Shown here one piece after another: positions 46,925 to 54,915 of a stretch of DNA of 64,000 nt. This DNA comes from a virus, in IMG/VR virus record IMGVR_UViG_3300036790_000419, positions 62,001-126,000 of that record, one strand, 5' to 3'. The stretch's first letter is position 1. The number at the start of each line of letters is the position of its first letter. The notes beneath the pieces are model-generated. The model was not told the DNA's origin. It saw nothing but the letters and a program-made list of their open reading frames with translations, and searched no databases. The position numbers and the translations under genes are program-made.

Positions 46925-47162
46925 TTCACTGAGTGCTGAGAACGACGCCCTGGCCGCCGCGCTGCTATGGCTGAAGGACGCCCCGCAAGATGACCGGCTG
47001 TACGAGGCCGAGTTCGGCCGGTTCGCGAACAGCTCGGGCTGCTGGTGGTACCTGAAGCTGGTCACCGAGGTGCGCAACGGCGAGGTCCTGGCGAGCCCGG
47101 AGGACGACGAGAAGAAGTACCTGGCGGTCATCGAAGCCTGGCGCAAGGCCTACCAAGCATGA
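46917..47162 (+). CDS. small hypothetical protein
   Basis: 81 residues from ATG 46917, overlapping the end of the homing endonuclease. Acidic; NSSGCWWYLKLVTEVRNGEVLASPEDDEKKYLAVIEAWRKAYQ. Coupled by ATGA to the next gene. Unknown. Confidence 0.55.
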   Translation: MSDSLSAENDALAAALLWLKDAPQDDRLYEAEFGRFANSSGCWWYLKLVTEVRNGEVLASPEDDEKKYLAVIEAWRKAYQA

Positions 47163-47605
47163 CCGAGCCGCGCCGCCGCCTGCTGGTCACCGGCTCACAG
47201 GACTGGGATGACGCGGTTACCGTCCGGCGGGTGCTGAAGGCCGTGTGGATGTACGACCCGGAGACGCTGCTGGTGTCCGGGGCCTGCCCGCGCGGCGCTG
47301 ACCTGATCTGCGAGGCGTACTGGGGCATGTTTCTGCACGGCGACGCCGAGCGGCACCCGGCGGACTGGTACCCGGGCGGGAAGTACGACGGCACGGCCGG
47401 CATCCGGCGGAACCAGGCGATGGCAGACCTGGGCGCATGGGGCTGCGTAGCCTTCGGGCTGCCCTGCGAGCGCGTGACGTGCAGGGGCAGGCAGCCCGAC
47501 CCTGGCTGGCCGTTCCACGTAACGCACGGGACGGGGGGCTGCGCGCGCTACGCTGAGGCTCGCGGCATCCCGGTGAAAAGGTACGTGCCGATCCTGGCGG
47601 CATGA
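47159..47605 (+). CDS. DUF2493/SLOG-family protein
   Basis: 148 residues from ATG 47159. RLLVTGSQDWDDAVTVRRVLKAV, then LLVSGACPRGADLICEAYW is the DUF2493 signature, a Rossmann-like SLOG fold that binds nucleotides or ADP-ribose derivatives. Could act in nucleotide sensing or as an anti-defence sponge; role in phages not established. Confidence 0.7.
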   Translation: MTEPRRRLLVTGSQDWDDAVTVRRVLKAVWMYDPETLLVSGACPRGADLICEAYWGMFLHGDAERHPADWYPGGKYDGTAGIRRNQAMADLGAWGCVAFGLPCERVTCRGRQPDPGWPFHVTHGTGGCARYAEARGIPVKRYVPILAA

Positions 47606-47721
47606 GCGGGCTTTGGCAGTACTTCGGCCCTTCAGGCTGGTGGTCGCAGTGGTACTGGCCCGAGGGCGTGCACGGCTGCGTCTACAACTTCTTTCACGGG
47701 AACGGGTGGCAGGTGACGTGA
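47602..47721 (+). CDS. tryptophan-rich micro-protein
   Basis: 39 residues from ATG 47602, overlapping stops on both sides. Six tryptophans and many other aromatics (GLWQYFGPSGWWSQWYWPEG). Tight overlap on both sides supports real translation. Possibly membrane-interface active. Unknown function. Confidence 0.55.
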   Translation: MSGLWQYFGPSGWWSQWYWPEGVHGCVYNFFHGNGWQVT

Positions 47722-47861
47722 TGGTGCACCGCGGTATCCCTGAGCACGGTCCCTGGTGGAAGCTCGGCCGCGACCTGCTGTTCCTCATCATCGCCGCAGG
47801 CATCTTCGCCGCGCTGTTCATCCTCCTGAGCCTGGCCCTGCGCGGTACGGTCAACTGGTGA
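47721..47861 (+). CDS. small single-pass membrane protein
   Basis: 46 residues from ATG 47721. Hydrophobic segment LLFLIIAAGIFAALFILLSLAL flanked by charged ends. Overlaps the preceding stop and the following GTG. Holin-sized but not next to an endolysin. Unknown. Confidence 0.55.
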   Translation: MVHRGIPEHGPWWKLGRDLLFLIIAAGIFAALFILLSLALRGTVNW

Positions 47862-48127
47862 GTATCCCGTTCGACGCGGGCACCCGCCAGCGGGCGGCCC
47901 GGCTAGCCATTTACCTCTACTACCCGGACGGCTCATCGGCGGTGGCGGAGGGCACGGACCTGACGGTCGACTCCGAGTTCGACTACGGCGGGCGGGTGAC
48001 CGACATCCAGGCGGCACCGGAGCTGACGTCCCGGCTGACCCCGGCCATGCGCCTGCGCATCTACCCGGCACAGCCCGGCCGGGCCACGCTGCGGGTGACG
48101 AAGCGCCCTCCGATTAGCGAGACGTGA
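47858..48127 (+). CDS. hypothetical head-tail protein
   Basis: 89 residues from GTG 47858. AIYLYYPDGSSAVAEGTDLTVDSEFDYGGRVTDIQAAPEL is beta-rich. Coupled at both ends inside the connector cluster. Unknown. Confidence 0.5.
   Translation: MSIPFDAGTRQRAARLAIYLYYPDGSSAVAEGTDLTVDSEFDYGGRVTDIQAAPELTSRLTPAMRLRIYPAQPGRATLRVTKRPPISET
48110..48123 (+). promoter_or_regulatory. CCGATTA motif 7 nt before GTG 48124
   Basis: CCGATTAGCGAGAC then GTG; within the previous gene's 3' end. Confidence 0.6.
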
Positions 48128-48618
48128 CCACGCCGCAGCCTTACCAGCCTTTCGCGCCTGGCCAGGGCCTGCGGATGTTCTATTCCTCGGTCTGCCAGGT
48201 GCTGCGCCTCAACCCCTCGCTCAGTGCGGGCGGCGGCATGTCATTCACCTGGGACCTGGTGAGCGACGTGGTGGACCACTACCTGAACGAGCCAGGCCTG
48301 CTGCAGTGCCGCCTTGACCTGACGTTCCTGCGCCCGGGCAAGGACCAGCCTGCCCCCGTCGTGGCCGGCCGCGCCCCGGACCGGACGGGCGTCTGCTACT
48401 TTGACCCCGCGCCCGACGCCAACGGCGCGTCGCTGGTCAAGGCGGGGGACCGGCTGCAGTGCGTGAGCGGCCCCGTCTTCGGGACATTTGAAATCAGGTT
48501 GATTCCAGATGTTGCACAAGGCTTGACCGGTGCACATCACATCGAAGTCCAAGTAGTGGAAGTCTCGCAGATGCTCAAGCCCGGCACATCGCCAACGCCG
48601 TTCGGCACTCCGGAGTGA
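48124..48618 (+). CDS. putative head closure/connector protein
   Basis: 164 residues from GTG 48124. Position between the adaptor and tail-completion-like genes and content (LFLRPGKDQPAPVV-type turns, beta-rich centre) suggest a head-closure role. No specific motif recognised, so the call is positional. Confidence 0.45.
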   Translation: MTTPQPYQPFAPGQGLRMFYSSVCQVLRLNPSLSAGGGMSFTWDLVSDVVDHYLNEPGLLQCRLDLTFLRPGKDQPAPVVAGRAPDRTGVCYFDPAPDANGASLVKAGDRLQCVSGPVFGTFEIRLIPDVAQGLTGAHHIEVQVVEVSQMLKPGTSPTPFGTPE

Positions 48619-48621
48619 GCC

Positions 48622-49050
48622 GTGGCTGAGTACTTCGCGGTCTACCTGGACGGCGCGGGCGGGGAGCTGGACCGCCTGGCGCGCGGCCCGGACGCCCGCA
48701 CCATCGCCGCGATGGAGGCGGCACTGCTGGAGGGCTACGCCATTACCGAGGGGCGCGTGCACGTCATCACCGGCGGCCTGCTGGAGTCCGGCCACCCGCA
48801 GTCGAGCTTCGACAGGTACACCTGGTCCGGGGAGATCGACTTCGCGCGGGACCCCGGCATCTTCGAGCTGGCGCGCGGCGACGCCCCGACGGAGCACCAC
48901 CCCGCGCCCGCGGGCCATTATTTCTTTGGCCCGGGCGGTCACGAGTTCGAGTCCGGCGTACGGCAGGCGTTCTGGGACTGGGTGACCGGCTACAAGGGCG
49001 GCAAGGCTCCCTCGGGCGGGCTGCCGTGGAAGTCCGGCGGCGACGATTAG
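48622..49050 (+). CDS. putative tail completion protein
   Basis: 142 residues. Helix TIAAMEAALLEGYAITEGRVHVITGGLLESGH, then YTWSGEIDFARDPGIFELARG and HYFFGPGGHEFESGVRQAFWDWVTGY recall HK97 gp10-type tail-completion proteins. Followed by a CGATTAG motif. Confidence 0.5.
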   Translation: MAEYFAVYLDGAGGELDRLARGPDARTIAAMEAALLEGYAITEGRVHVITGGLLESGHPQSSFDRYTWSGEIDFARDPGIFELARGDAPTEHHPAPAGHYFFGPGGHEFESGVRQAFWDWVTGYKGGKAPSGGLPWKSGGDD

Positions 49051-49057
49051 CGCCGGC
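49044..49057 (+). promoter_or_regulatory. CGATTA motif 8 nt before ATG 49058
   Basis: ACGATTAGCGCCGGC then ATG; contains the previous gene's stop. Confidence 0.55.
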
Positions 49058-49237
49058 ATGGACAGTGATTCGACCGCGCACGCCGAGATCCGCGAGCTGG
49101 TCAGCCTGGAGGAGGCGGACGCCTTCGTGCTCGGCTGGAAAGAGCGCGTCTTCTACGAGCTGGACCAGATGCGGAAGCAGATGCCCTACGCGGACACGCT
49201 TGAGCTGCGCCTGACCAGCACGAGGCGGCCCGATTAA
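49058..49237 (+). CDS. small helical protein
   Basis: 59 residues from ATG 49058, placed by the motif. IRELVSLEEADAFVLGWKERVFYELDQMRKQMPYADTLELRL is helical and amphipathic. Its TAA is part of the next CCCGATTAA motif. Unknown. Confidence 0.55.
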   Translation: MDSDSTAHAEIRELVSLEEADAFVLGWKERVFYELDQMRKQMPYADTLELRLTSTRRPD

Positions 49238-49243
49238 CCCGGC
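49229..49243 (+). promoter_or_regulatory. CCGATTA motif 7 nt before GTG 49244
   Basis: CCCGATTAACCCGGC then GTG. Confidence 0.65.
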
Positions 49244-49765
49244 GTGGACGACGTAGCGACCGGGAGCGTCAAGTACCTGACCGGGTTCAGCGACGTCACC
49301 TCGCTGCTCGGCTCCTACCCGCCGACCGACCCGCCCGGCTTCGCGAACAAGCCGTGGCTGTTCAGCGACATGAACCAGGGCGTGCTCAAGGTCATGGAGG
49401 GCACCTCGGCCGCGGCCATCGTGTGCGCCGACTTCGGCGGCTGGGAGGTGCCGGTGCCCGGCTCCAGTGCCCGGTACCGGCGGCTGCGCACGGACATCTG
49501 GATCGACCCGCAGCGCGACGCGGGCCAGAACGTGACGGAGTCCTCCTCCGTCACCGCCAACCGGGGCATGGCGGTGTTCAACGCGGTCCAGCGCCGCCTC
49601 CACCGGCTCGACCCTGACGCGGTGCTCTGGGGCGACCTGTGCACCGTGGGCTGCCAGCTGCTCACCGAGCCTGTCTTCCAGCCGGTGACCGACGGCGATT
49701 ACCTGCTGCGCGGTACTGCCTACTTTGGGGTGGAGTACAGCGGCTGGACGGATGCGACCGAATAG
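49244..49765 (+). CDS. putative tail terminator protein
   Basis: 173 residues from GTG 49244. Beta-rich, with RYRRLRTDIWIDPQRDAGQNVTE, FNAVQRRLHRLDPDAVLWGDL and a C-terminal FQPVTDGDYLLRGTAYFGVEYSGW, compatible with the lambda gpU/tail terminator class found between connectors and tail tube in actinophages. Confidence 0.5.
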   Translation: MDDVATGSVKYLTGFSDVTSLLGSYPPTDPPGFANKPWLFSDMNQGVLKVMEGTSAAAIVCADFGGWEVPVPGSSARYRRLRTDIWIDPQRDAGQNVTESSSVTANRGMAVFNAVQRRLHRLDPDAVLWGDLCTVGCQLLTEPVFQPVTDGDYLLRGTAYFGVEYSGWTDATE

Positions 49766-49837
49766 TTACCCGCAGCCGCGTCATTACCGCCGGCGCGGCG
49801 CGTGAAGTCATCGCGAGCGTAAGGGGGAGAGCCTGAA

Positions 49838-51058
49838 GTGCCAGCTGACCGGCCGTTGAAGATCTTGATTAAGTCGCCGTTCTCTGAATACAGCGGCTAC
49901 GGCCGGGACGGCTACGGCCTCGCCCGCGCACTGCACCACTGGGGCTGCGACGTCTACCTGCAGCCGACCTGGCTGGACGTCCCGGTGCCGCGCGACCTGC
50001 TGCCACTGTTCGCCAAGGAGCTGCGTGCCCCGTTCGACCTGCTCATCAACCACTGGGACCCGTCGCACCTGTTCATCACCCCCGAGGCCCGCCAGTGCGC
50101 CCGGGTAGCGGTGGCCTGGACCATGTGGGAGTTCGCCGGCGGCCCCGGCAAGGGCGGCAAGGGCGTGTCCGGGCTGGTGCCGCACTGCGAGCAGCGGTCC
50201 AAGCTGCGCGCCTCGCTGCGCTGGTTCGACCTGGTGCTGGGCTACGACCAGGTGAGCCTGGACGCGCTGGAGCCTTACATTCCGGCGAGGGTGCACCGCG
50301 GCATCCTGCAGGGCGGCTACGACGCGGGCGAGTGGAAGCGGGCTGAGCGGGACTGGTTCAGCGAGCGGTTCGGCTTCATCATGCACGGCGCGCTCAACGA
50401 CCGGAAGTGCCCGTGGACGGCGATCGAGGCGTTCCAGCAGCTGAAGTTCGAGAAAGGCGCGGACTTCGAGGGCGCGACGCTGGCGCTGCACACTAACGCC
50501 CCCGGCAAGCTGTTCCCCGAGTTGAACGAGCCGTTCAGGAACACCAAGATCCGGGTGTTCGTAGAGGCGTTCGACCGGCCCACGCTAGATGACTTCTACG
50601 CGGCCGGGCACTGCCTGCTCGCCCCGTCCCGCGGCGAGGGCAAGAACCTGCCGGCGCTGGAGTTCCAGACGACCGGCGGCGTGGTGGCGGCCACCAACTT
50701 CGGCGGTCACACGCAGTGGCTGAACGGCGACTACGCCTATCCGCTGGACTACGCCCTGACTCCCACTTTCCCGGATAAGCCCTGGGCTGCGCACGACGCC
50801 CGGGTGAGCGTGGGGCACCTGAAGGAGGTCATCTGGCACATCTACACCCACCGGGCCGAGGCCAGGGAGAAGGGGAACCTGGCCGCGCGGCTCATCCCGC
50901 AGATGTGCGACTGGTCAGTGGTCACGGAGAACCTGTTCCGGCGCATCGGCGACCAGGTGGCCGGCCCCGGGCCCGAGGTGGCTGCCCAGGCGTTCGCCTG
51001 CCGGCGCGAGCCTGAGCCGGGCCCGTCGGCCGCGCTGCCCGGCTGGCACCAGCCGTGA
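49838..51058 (+). CDS. glycosyltransferase, GT4-like (GT-B fold)
   Basis: 406 residues from GTG 49838. PFSEYSGYGRDGYGLARALHHWG in the N-terminal domain and LAPSRGEGKNLPALEFQTTGGVVAATNFGGHTQWLN (E-x7-E type donor site) in the C-terminal domain are typical of GT4. It sits among tail genes, so a virion protein is a likely acceptor. Third glycosyltransferase of this phage. Confidence 0.75.
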   Translation: MPADRPLKILIKSPFSEYSGYGRDGYGLARALHHWGCDVYLQPTWLDVPVPRDLLPLFAKELRAPFDLLINHWDPSHLFITPEARQCARVAVAWTMWEFAGGPGKGGKGVSGLVPHCEQRSKLRASLRWFDLVLGYDQVSLDALEPYIPARVHRGILQGGYDAGEWKRAERDWFSERFGFIMHGALNDRKCPWTAIEAFQQLKFEKGADFEGATLALHTNAPGKLFPELNEPFRNTKIRVFVEAFDRPTLDDFYAAGHCLLAPSRGEGKNLPALEFQTTGGVVAATNFGGHTQWLNGDYAYPLDYALTPTFPDKPWAAHDARVSVGHLKEVIWHIYTHRAEAREKGNLAARLIPQMCDWSVVTENLFRRIGDQVAGPGPEVAAQAFACRREPEPGPSAALPGWHQP

Positions 51059-51318
51059 CCGTGGAAGAGGTCGAGATCCGCTGCCCGGTGCCGCAGCCGC
51101 TTCCCGGGGGAGAGTGCAAACCGGGGAAGCTGCTGATGAAGCTGCTGGTATCCGGCCGGCCGCCCTCGTTCGTGCACCCCGACAACCTCATCGAGCTGGC
51201 CTGCGACGACTGCCGGGCGCAACTGCGCAGGCGGGGGGTCCGCGTGAGGCGCGTGCTGCACCGGTTTGACCTCAGCGGCTCGCTGGTTGAGACACTGACT
51301 GACGGCCAGGTGATATAG
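51055..51318 (+). CDS. small Cys-containing protein
   Basis: 87 residues from GTG 51055, overlapping the glycosyltransferase stop. CxxC (CDDC) near residue 58 and two other cysteines; basic C-terminus. Unknown. Confidence 0.5.
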   Translation: MTVEEVEIRCPVPQPLPGGECKPGKLLMKLLVSGRPPSFVHPDNLIELACDDCRAQLRRRGVRVRRVLHRFDLSGSLVETLTDGQVI

Positions 51319-51345
51319 CGGTAACCTCGCCGCGGAGGCGATTTG

Positions 51346-51813
51346 ATGAACAGGAGCGCGCGCGGGCTGCGGGTCATCCCGACCGAGGCCGCTGAGCTGG
51401 CCAGCCACATGGCGGCGATCGAGGACCACGAGGTGGAGTGCCGCGCCGGGCACCACGGCTTCGAGCTGGACACCTGGAAGATCAGCGACCCGCTGCCTGC
51501 CTCGGTGTACGCCCGCCCGGCCAAGGACGGCTGCTACGAGCTGGTCAGCCCCTGCGACAACTGCGGGGCGAAGCTCATCATCACCACCGGCCCGGGCGGC
51601 AGCCTGGACGGCGCGCTGCCGCGCCGCATCGACTACGACGGAACCTGGTACCACCTGCCCTCGCACCTGCCCCGGGGCAAGCGGGCGTTCCGGCGCGAGA
51701 AGTTCAAGCGGGGCCAGCCCAAGATCCAGGCCCGCATCCGCTCAGCCGCGCTGACAGAGGAGGCCGGGGCGTACAGGCCCGTGCCGGCGGTCACGTTCCG
51801 GGGTACCCGCTAG
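51346..51813 (+). CDS. hypothetical Cys-containing protein
   Basis: 155 residues from ATG 51346, selected because GGAGG lies 7 nt upstream. A CRAGH motif and a later CDNCGAKL ribbon suggest zinc binding; the C-terminal 50 residues are basic. Unknown function. Confidence 0.55.
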   Translation: MNRSARGLRVIPTEAAELASHMAAIEDHEVECRAGHHGFELDTWKISDPLPASVYARPAKDGCYELVSPCDNCGAKLIITTGPGGSLDGALPRRIDYDGTWYHLPSHLPRGKRAFRREKFKRGQPKIQARIRSAALTEEAGAYRPVPAVTFRGTR

Positions 51814-51822
51814 TTGGGCGGG

Positions 51823-52077
51823 ATGAAGTTCACCCCGGCCGGGGTACACCGCGAGCCCCAGGGCGTGAAGCGGCCGGCTGAGTGGTACGTCGTCTGGCTG
51901 GGCCGGCCGCACGCCGAGGGCAGCGTCATCATCGGCCGGACCAGGCGGCTGCGGCGGCACCTGTGGCACCGCTGCTTCCCTGAGTCGGGCGGCGCGTGCC
52001 GCGACGTCAAGGGCCACACGGCGGGCGTCGAGTGGCTGCTGGAGATGTACCGGGCGGCCGTCCCGGCGCCCGATTAA
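51823..52077 (+). CDS. hypothetical protein
   Basis: 84 residues from ATG 51823 (GGGCGGG just upstream). WYVVWLGRPHAEGSVIIGRTRRLRRHLWHRCFPESGGACRD; basic, aromatic. The final PAPD and TAA lie in the next CCCGATTAA motif. Confidence 0.5.
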   Translation: MKFTPAGVHREPQGVKRPAEWYVVWLGRPHAEGSVIIGRTRRLRRHLWHRCFPESGGACRDVKGHTAGVEWLLEMYRAAVPAPD

Positions 52078-52083
52078 GCGGGC
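52069..52083 (+). promoter_or_regulatory. CCGATTA motif 7 nt before GTG 52084
   Basis: CCCGATTAAGCGGGC then GTG. Confidence 0.65.
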
Positions 52084-52668
52084 GTGCACCGTGCTCCCCC
52101 CGCTGGCTGGCCCGCTCCTGTCGTGATGGCTCAGCCGCGGCCCGGGGACTTCTGCTGCGTTCCCGTCAGCGGCCCGGTCGGCTTCAGCATCACCGTCGGG
52201 CAGTGGCTGGACGGCGACGCCTTCCAGTTCTACGACCACGCCGAGGTCTACGTGGGCAGGGCCGACAAGGCGGGCCCGTACGGCTACACGGTCAGCACCT
52301 ACCCCAGCGGGGGCGGCAAGCGCGCGCTGCCCTGCCCGCCGGCGAGGCTGCCGGGCTCCCTGTGGTCCAGCGGCCTGATCGACCTCACCGGCACCCAGCG
52401 GGTCGGCATCACCGGGTGGGCGCTCGCGCACCAGGGCACCGGTTACTCGTTCGCCGACTACGGCGCGCTGTTCCTGCGCATGATGCGCGTGCCGGCCCCG
52501 GGCCTGCGCGAGTACATCGCGAGCACGAGGCACCAGATCTGCTCGCAGTACACCGACGCGGCCTACCTGGCCAACGGCGTGCACCTGTTCGACGACGGGC
52601 GCTGGGAGGGCTATGTAAAGCCAGGTGACCTGGCACGGGTGCTGCAGGCCCGGATCCGGGTCGTCTAG
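52084..52668 (+). CDS. permuted papain-fold (NlpC/P60, YiiX-like) hydrolase
   Basis: 194 residues from GTG 52084. RPGDFCCVPVSGPVG...QWLDGDAFQFYDHAEVYVG puts the catalytic His before the Cys, which appears later in RHQICSQYTDAAYLANG. That His-then-Cys order is the circularly permuted NlpC/P60 (YiiX/LRAT) class. Likely to act on cell-wall peptides or lipids; position before the LysM enzyme suggests a cell-wall role. Confidence 0.65.
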   Translation: MHRAPPAGWPAPVVMAQPRPGDFCCVPVSGPVGFSITVGQWLDGDAFQFYDHAEVYVGRADKAGPYGYTVSTYPSGGGKRALPCPPARLPGSLWSSGLIDLTGTQRVGITGWALAHQGTGYSFADYGALFLRMMRVPAPGLREYIASTRHQICSQYTDAAYLANGVHLFDDGRWEGYVKPGDLARVLQARIRVV

Positions 52669-52744
52669 CGGTTCCCCTGCGGCCTTCGTGATCTTGGTGT
52701 TACCGTCACCTGGTCCGCACCTGACCGCCAGCATGCCCGGTGGC

Positions 52745-52780
52745 CGGGCGCCCCGCGCCCCCCTGACCCCGGGGTGCCCG
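52745..52780 (+). terminator. hairpin in the leader of the LysM gene
   Basis: CGGGCGCCCCG/CGGGGTGCCCG 11-bp stem in the 158-nt gap 52669-52826, 47 nt before the ATG. Either a terminator of the preceding unit or a leader element. Confidence 0.5.
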
Positions 52781-52826
52781 CCGGAGGGAGCCGGCACGGC
52801 GCTCACCGCCTGGCCGGGAGACACCT

Positions 52827-53507
52827 ATGCACGCACGCCTAGCGTCCCTTCTTCCGCCTGTCGCCTTGTCCGTCGCCGTCGCCGCGGCAGCACCCCTGGT
52901 CCCGCACCAGGCCGCAGTCGTCCCGGAGCCCGCCGTTGACGAGGCTCACGTTCAGCACGCCACCCTGGCCGTTCCCGCCGCGCACGTGCGCCGGGCGGCC
53001 CCGGGCACCTATACCGTCCGTGCCGGCGACACCCTGTCCGCCATCGCCGGCAGCCTCTGCGGCGACCCGGGCGACTACCTTGCCCTGGCCTACAACAACC
53101 AGGTCGCCAACCCTGACCTCATCTACGCCGGGCAGGTGTTCAGGGCGGCCTGCCAGGCTGCCGCGCAGGCCGTCGCCGGCCGGTACGCCCTGCCGCCTAG
53201 TTCGCCGCCCGCGCGCCGTTACACGGCCCCCGCCGCGCGGGCGACGGAGACCCTCGGGGCAGGCACCTACCACGGTGACAGCGGCATGCAGGCGTGCATC
53301 ATCGCCCGCGAGTCCGGCGGTAACAGCCAGGTGACGAACTCATCGGGCCACTACGGCCTTTACCAGTTCAGCGAGCAGACCTGGGCCGCGCACGGCGGCA
53401 ACCCAGCCGACTTCGGTCACGCTTCTATCGCGGAGCAGAACCAGGTGTACGCGCAGACAGTGCATGACGACGGGTACTCAGACTGGAGCCAGTACGACGG
53501 CTGCTAG
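52827..53507 (+). CDS. secreted LysM-lysozyme-fold cell-wall hydrolase (Rpf-like)
   Basis: 226 residues. Hydrophobic N-terminus LASLLPPVALSVAVAAAAPL acts as signal or anchor. LysM domain TYTVRAGDTLSAIAGSLCGDPGDYLALAYNN...AGQVF at residues about 60-110. C-terminal domain IIARESGGNSQVTNSSGHYGLYQFSEQTWAAHGG with a catalytic Glu is the Rpf/transglycosylase type of actinobacteria. Cleaves peptidoglycan glycan strands; either lysis or virion entry. Confidence 0.75.
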   Translation: MHARLASLLPPVALSVAVAAAAPLVPHQAAVVPEPAVDEAHVQHATLAVPAAHVRRAAPGTYTVRAGDTLSAIAGSLCGDPGDYLALAYNNQVANPDLIYAGQVFRAACQAAAQAVAGRYALPPSSPPARRYTAPAARATETLGAGTYHGDSGMQACIIARESGGNSQVTNSSGHYGLYQFSEQTWAAHGGNPADFGHASIAEQNQVYAQTVHDDGYSDWSQYDGC

Positions 53508-53522
53508 CCGGCCTTTTCCTGA

Positions 53523-53538
53523 CCCGATTAAGAGGGCG
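53523..53538 (+). promoter_or_regulatory. CCGATTA motif followed by a hairpin
   Basis: CCCGATTAAGAGGGC then GTC instead of a start codon; the gene begins 43 nt later with GGAGG. Confidence 0.45.
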
Positions 53539-53561
53539 TCCCGGACTTCCCGGGACGCCCT
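53533..53561 (+). terminator. hairpin after the LysM gene
   Basis: 12-bp stem AGGGCGTCCCGG/CCGGGACGCCCT with loop ACTTC; begins inside the CCGATTA promoter-like element. Confidence 0.6.
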
Positions 53562-53580
53562 TCGTCGTGCAGGAGGCGGC

Positions 53581-54378
53581 ATGCCGCGGCAGGCAGGCAA
53601 GTACGGACGTCTCCGGCCCGACCCGGGCCGGCCCAGGCTGATCCTGGAGAAGTACCTGGACCCGCGGGCCCCGCTGCAGCTGGCCGGCCTGCCCGCGGTC
53701 CCGCTGACCGAGGACGTGGACCGGGCCAGCGAGGTGACCAGCTGGCCCATGTACCTGAACGACCAGCTCGGGGACTGCACCATCGCCGCCGTCGGGCACA
53801 TGTACGGCGCCTGGACCCGCTACGCGGGCCGCACCGAGGCGCTGTTCGCCGACGGCCAGGTGCAGTCGGTGTACTCGCGGGTCGGCGGCTACGTGCCCGG
53901 CCAGCCCGACACCGACCAGGGATGCGTCATGCAGGACGTGCTGGCCGACCAGAAGTCCGTCGGCATGACCGACGCCGACGGCCGGGTGCACAAGGTCGCG
54001 GGCTACGCGGCGCTGGGCAACCCGCACGACGCCATGCTGCTCGGCCAGGTGCTGGAGGTGTTCGGCTCGGTCTACGTCGGCATCGAGGTCCAGCAGGAGA
54101 TGGAGACCGAGTTCGCGCAGGGCAAGCCCTGGAGCTGGAAGGCCGGCTCGGAGGTCATCGGCGGGCACGCGATCTGCCTGCAGCGCCGCCTGGGCAAGGG
54201 CGCCGCCCCGTACGAGTACGTCACCTGGGGCGCGCTGCAGCCGGCCACCAAGAAGTTCCAGGCCGACGCCGTCGAGGAGGCCTGGGCGGTGGTCACCGAG
54301 GACTGGCTGAACGACCAGAGCGTCACCGCCGAGGGCCTGGACCTGGACCAGCTGCTCGCCGACATGAGGCACGTCTGA
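53581..54378 (+). CDS. papain-like cysteine peptidase
   Basis: 265 residues from ATG 53581 with GGAGG upstream. NDQLGDCTIAAVGHM supplies the catalytic Cys with preceding Gln, GGHAICLQ the His, and YVTWGALQPATKKF the Trp-Gly segment seen after the third catalytic residue in C1-like enzymes. Probably a peptidoglycan peptidase in the lysis-like cluster; a maturation protease is an alternative. Confidence 0.6.
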   Translation: MPRQAGKYGRLRPDPGRPRLILEKYLDPRAPLQLAGLPAVPLTEDVDRASEVTSWPMYLNDQLGDCTIAAVGHMYGAWTRYAGRTEALFADGQVQSVYSRVGGYVPGQPDTDQGCVMQDVLADQKSVGMTDADGRVHKVAGYAALGNPHDAMLLGQVLEVFGSVYVGIEVQQEMETEFAQGKPWSWKAGSEVIGGHAICLQRRLGKGAAPYEYVTWGALQPATKKFQADAVEEAWAVVTEDWLNDQSVTAEGLDLDQLLADMRHV

Positions 54379-54381
54379 GCC

Positions 54382-54912
54382 GTGAACGGGGCCGCGCTCG
54401 CCCTGGTCCTGAGCGTCGCGGGGGCATTCCTCGGCGGCGTCGGGACCTTCCTGGGCTACCTGTACGCGCGCTCGCGCAACGCCCGGGACGACGTGAAGGC
54501 GGAGACCCGGGCGCAGGCGGAGGCCAAGGCCGAGCGCGAGGTCACGCACGCCCTCGCGCAGTCAGCCCACGACCTGGCCACCTCGGCGAGGGCGGAGACC
54601 CGCGGGCTGCGCTCGGAGATGACCGCGCAGGACTCCCGGGTCTCCATCCTCGAATCGAAGATGGAGGTCTTCTGGCGGAATGTGGCATTCGACGTGAGCA
54701 AGATCCTGCACAGCCCGCACCCCGGGTGGGAGAACCTGGACGCACTGCTGGAGAAATTCCGGGACGAGGCCATCACGGCCACGGAGATGGCTGACCTGGA
54801 AACCCAGCTGCGGGACATGGTGGAAGGCCGGTGGACCCCGGCCGAGGTGACGCGCGCGGACCAGGTGGCGGCCTCGCTGCTGCTGCGCGCGATCGAGCAG
54901 ACGAGGGTGTGA
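54382..54912 (+). CDS. membrane-anchored coiled-coil protein
   Basis: 176 residues from GTG 54382. N-terminal membrane helix LALVLSVAGAFLGGVGTFLGYLYA, then a long Ala/Glu/Arg coiled coil and a helical C-terminus. Size and context next to cell-wall hydrolases suggest a holin or spanin-like lysis factor, not proven. Confidence 0.5.
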   Translation: MNGAALALVLSVAGAFLGGVGTFLGYLYARSRNARDDVKAETRAQAEAKAEREVTHALAQSAHDLATSARAETRGLRSEMTAQDSRVSILESKMEVFWRNVAFDVSKILHSPHPGWENLDALLEKFRDEAITATEMADLETQLRDMVEGRWTPAEVTRADQVAASLLLRAIEQTRV

Positions 54913-54915
54913 AGG

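Noticed and set aside
49752-49836. short frames between the tail terminator-like gene and the GT4 gene
   Set aside because: Only 17-24 codons, Arg-rich, no start signal; treated as non-coding.
52669-52826. c-di-AMP (ydaO) riboswitch upstream of the Rpf-like gene
   Set aside because: Actinobacterial rpf genes often have one, but the conserved ydaO segments are not present; only a GC-rich hairpin is seen.
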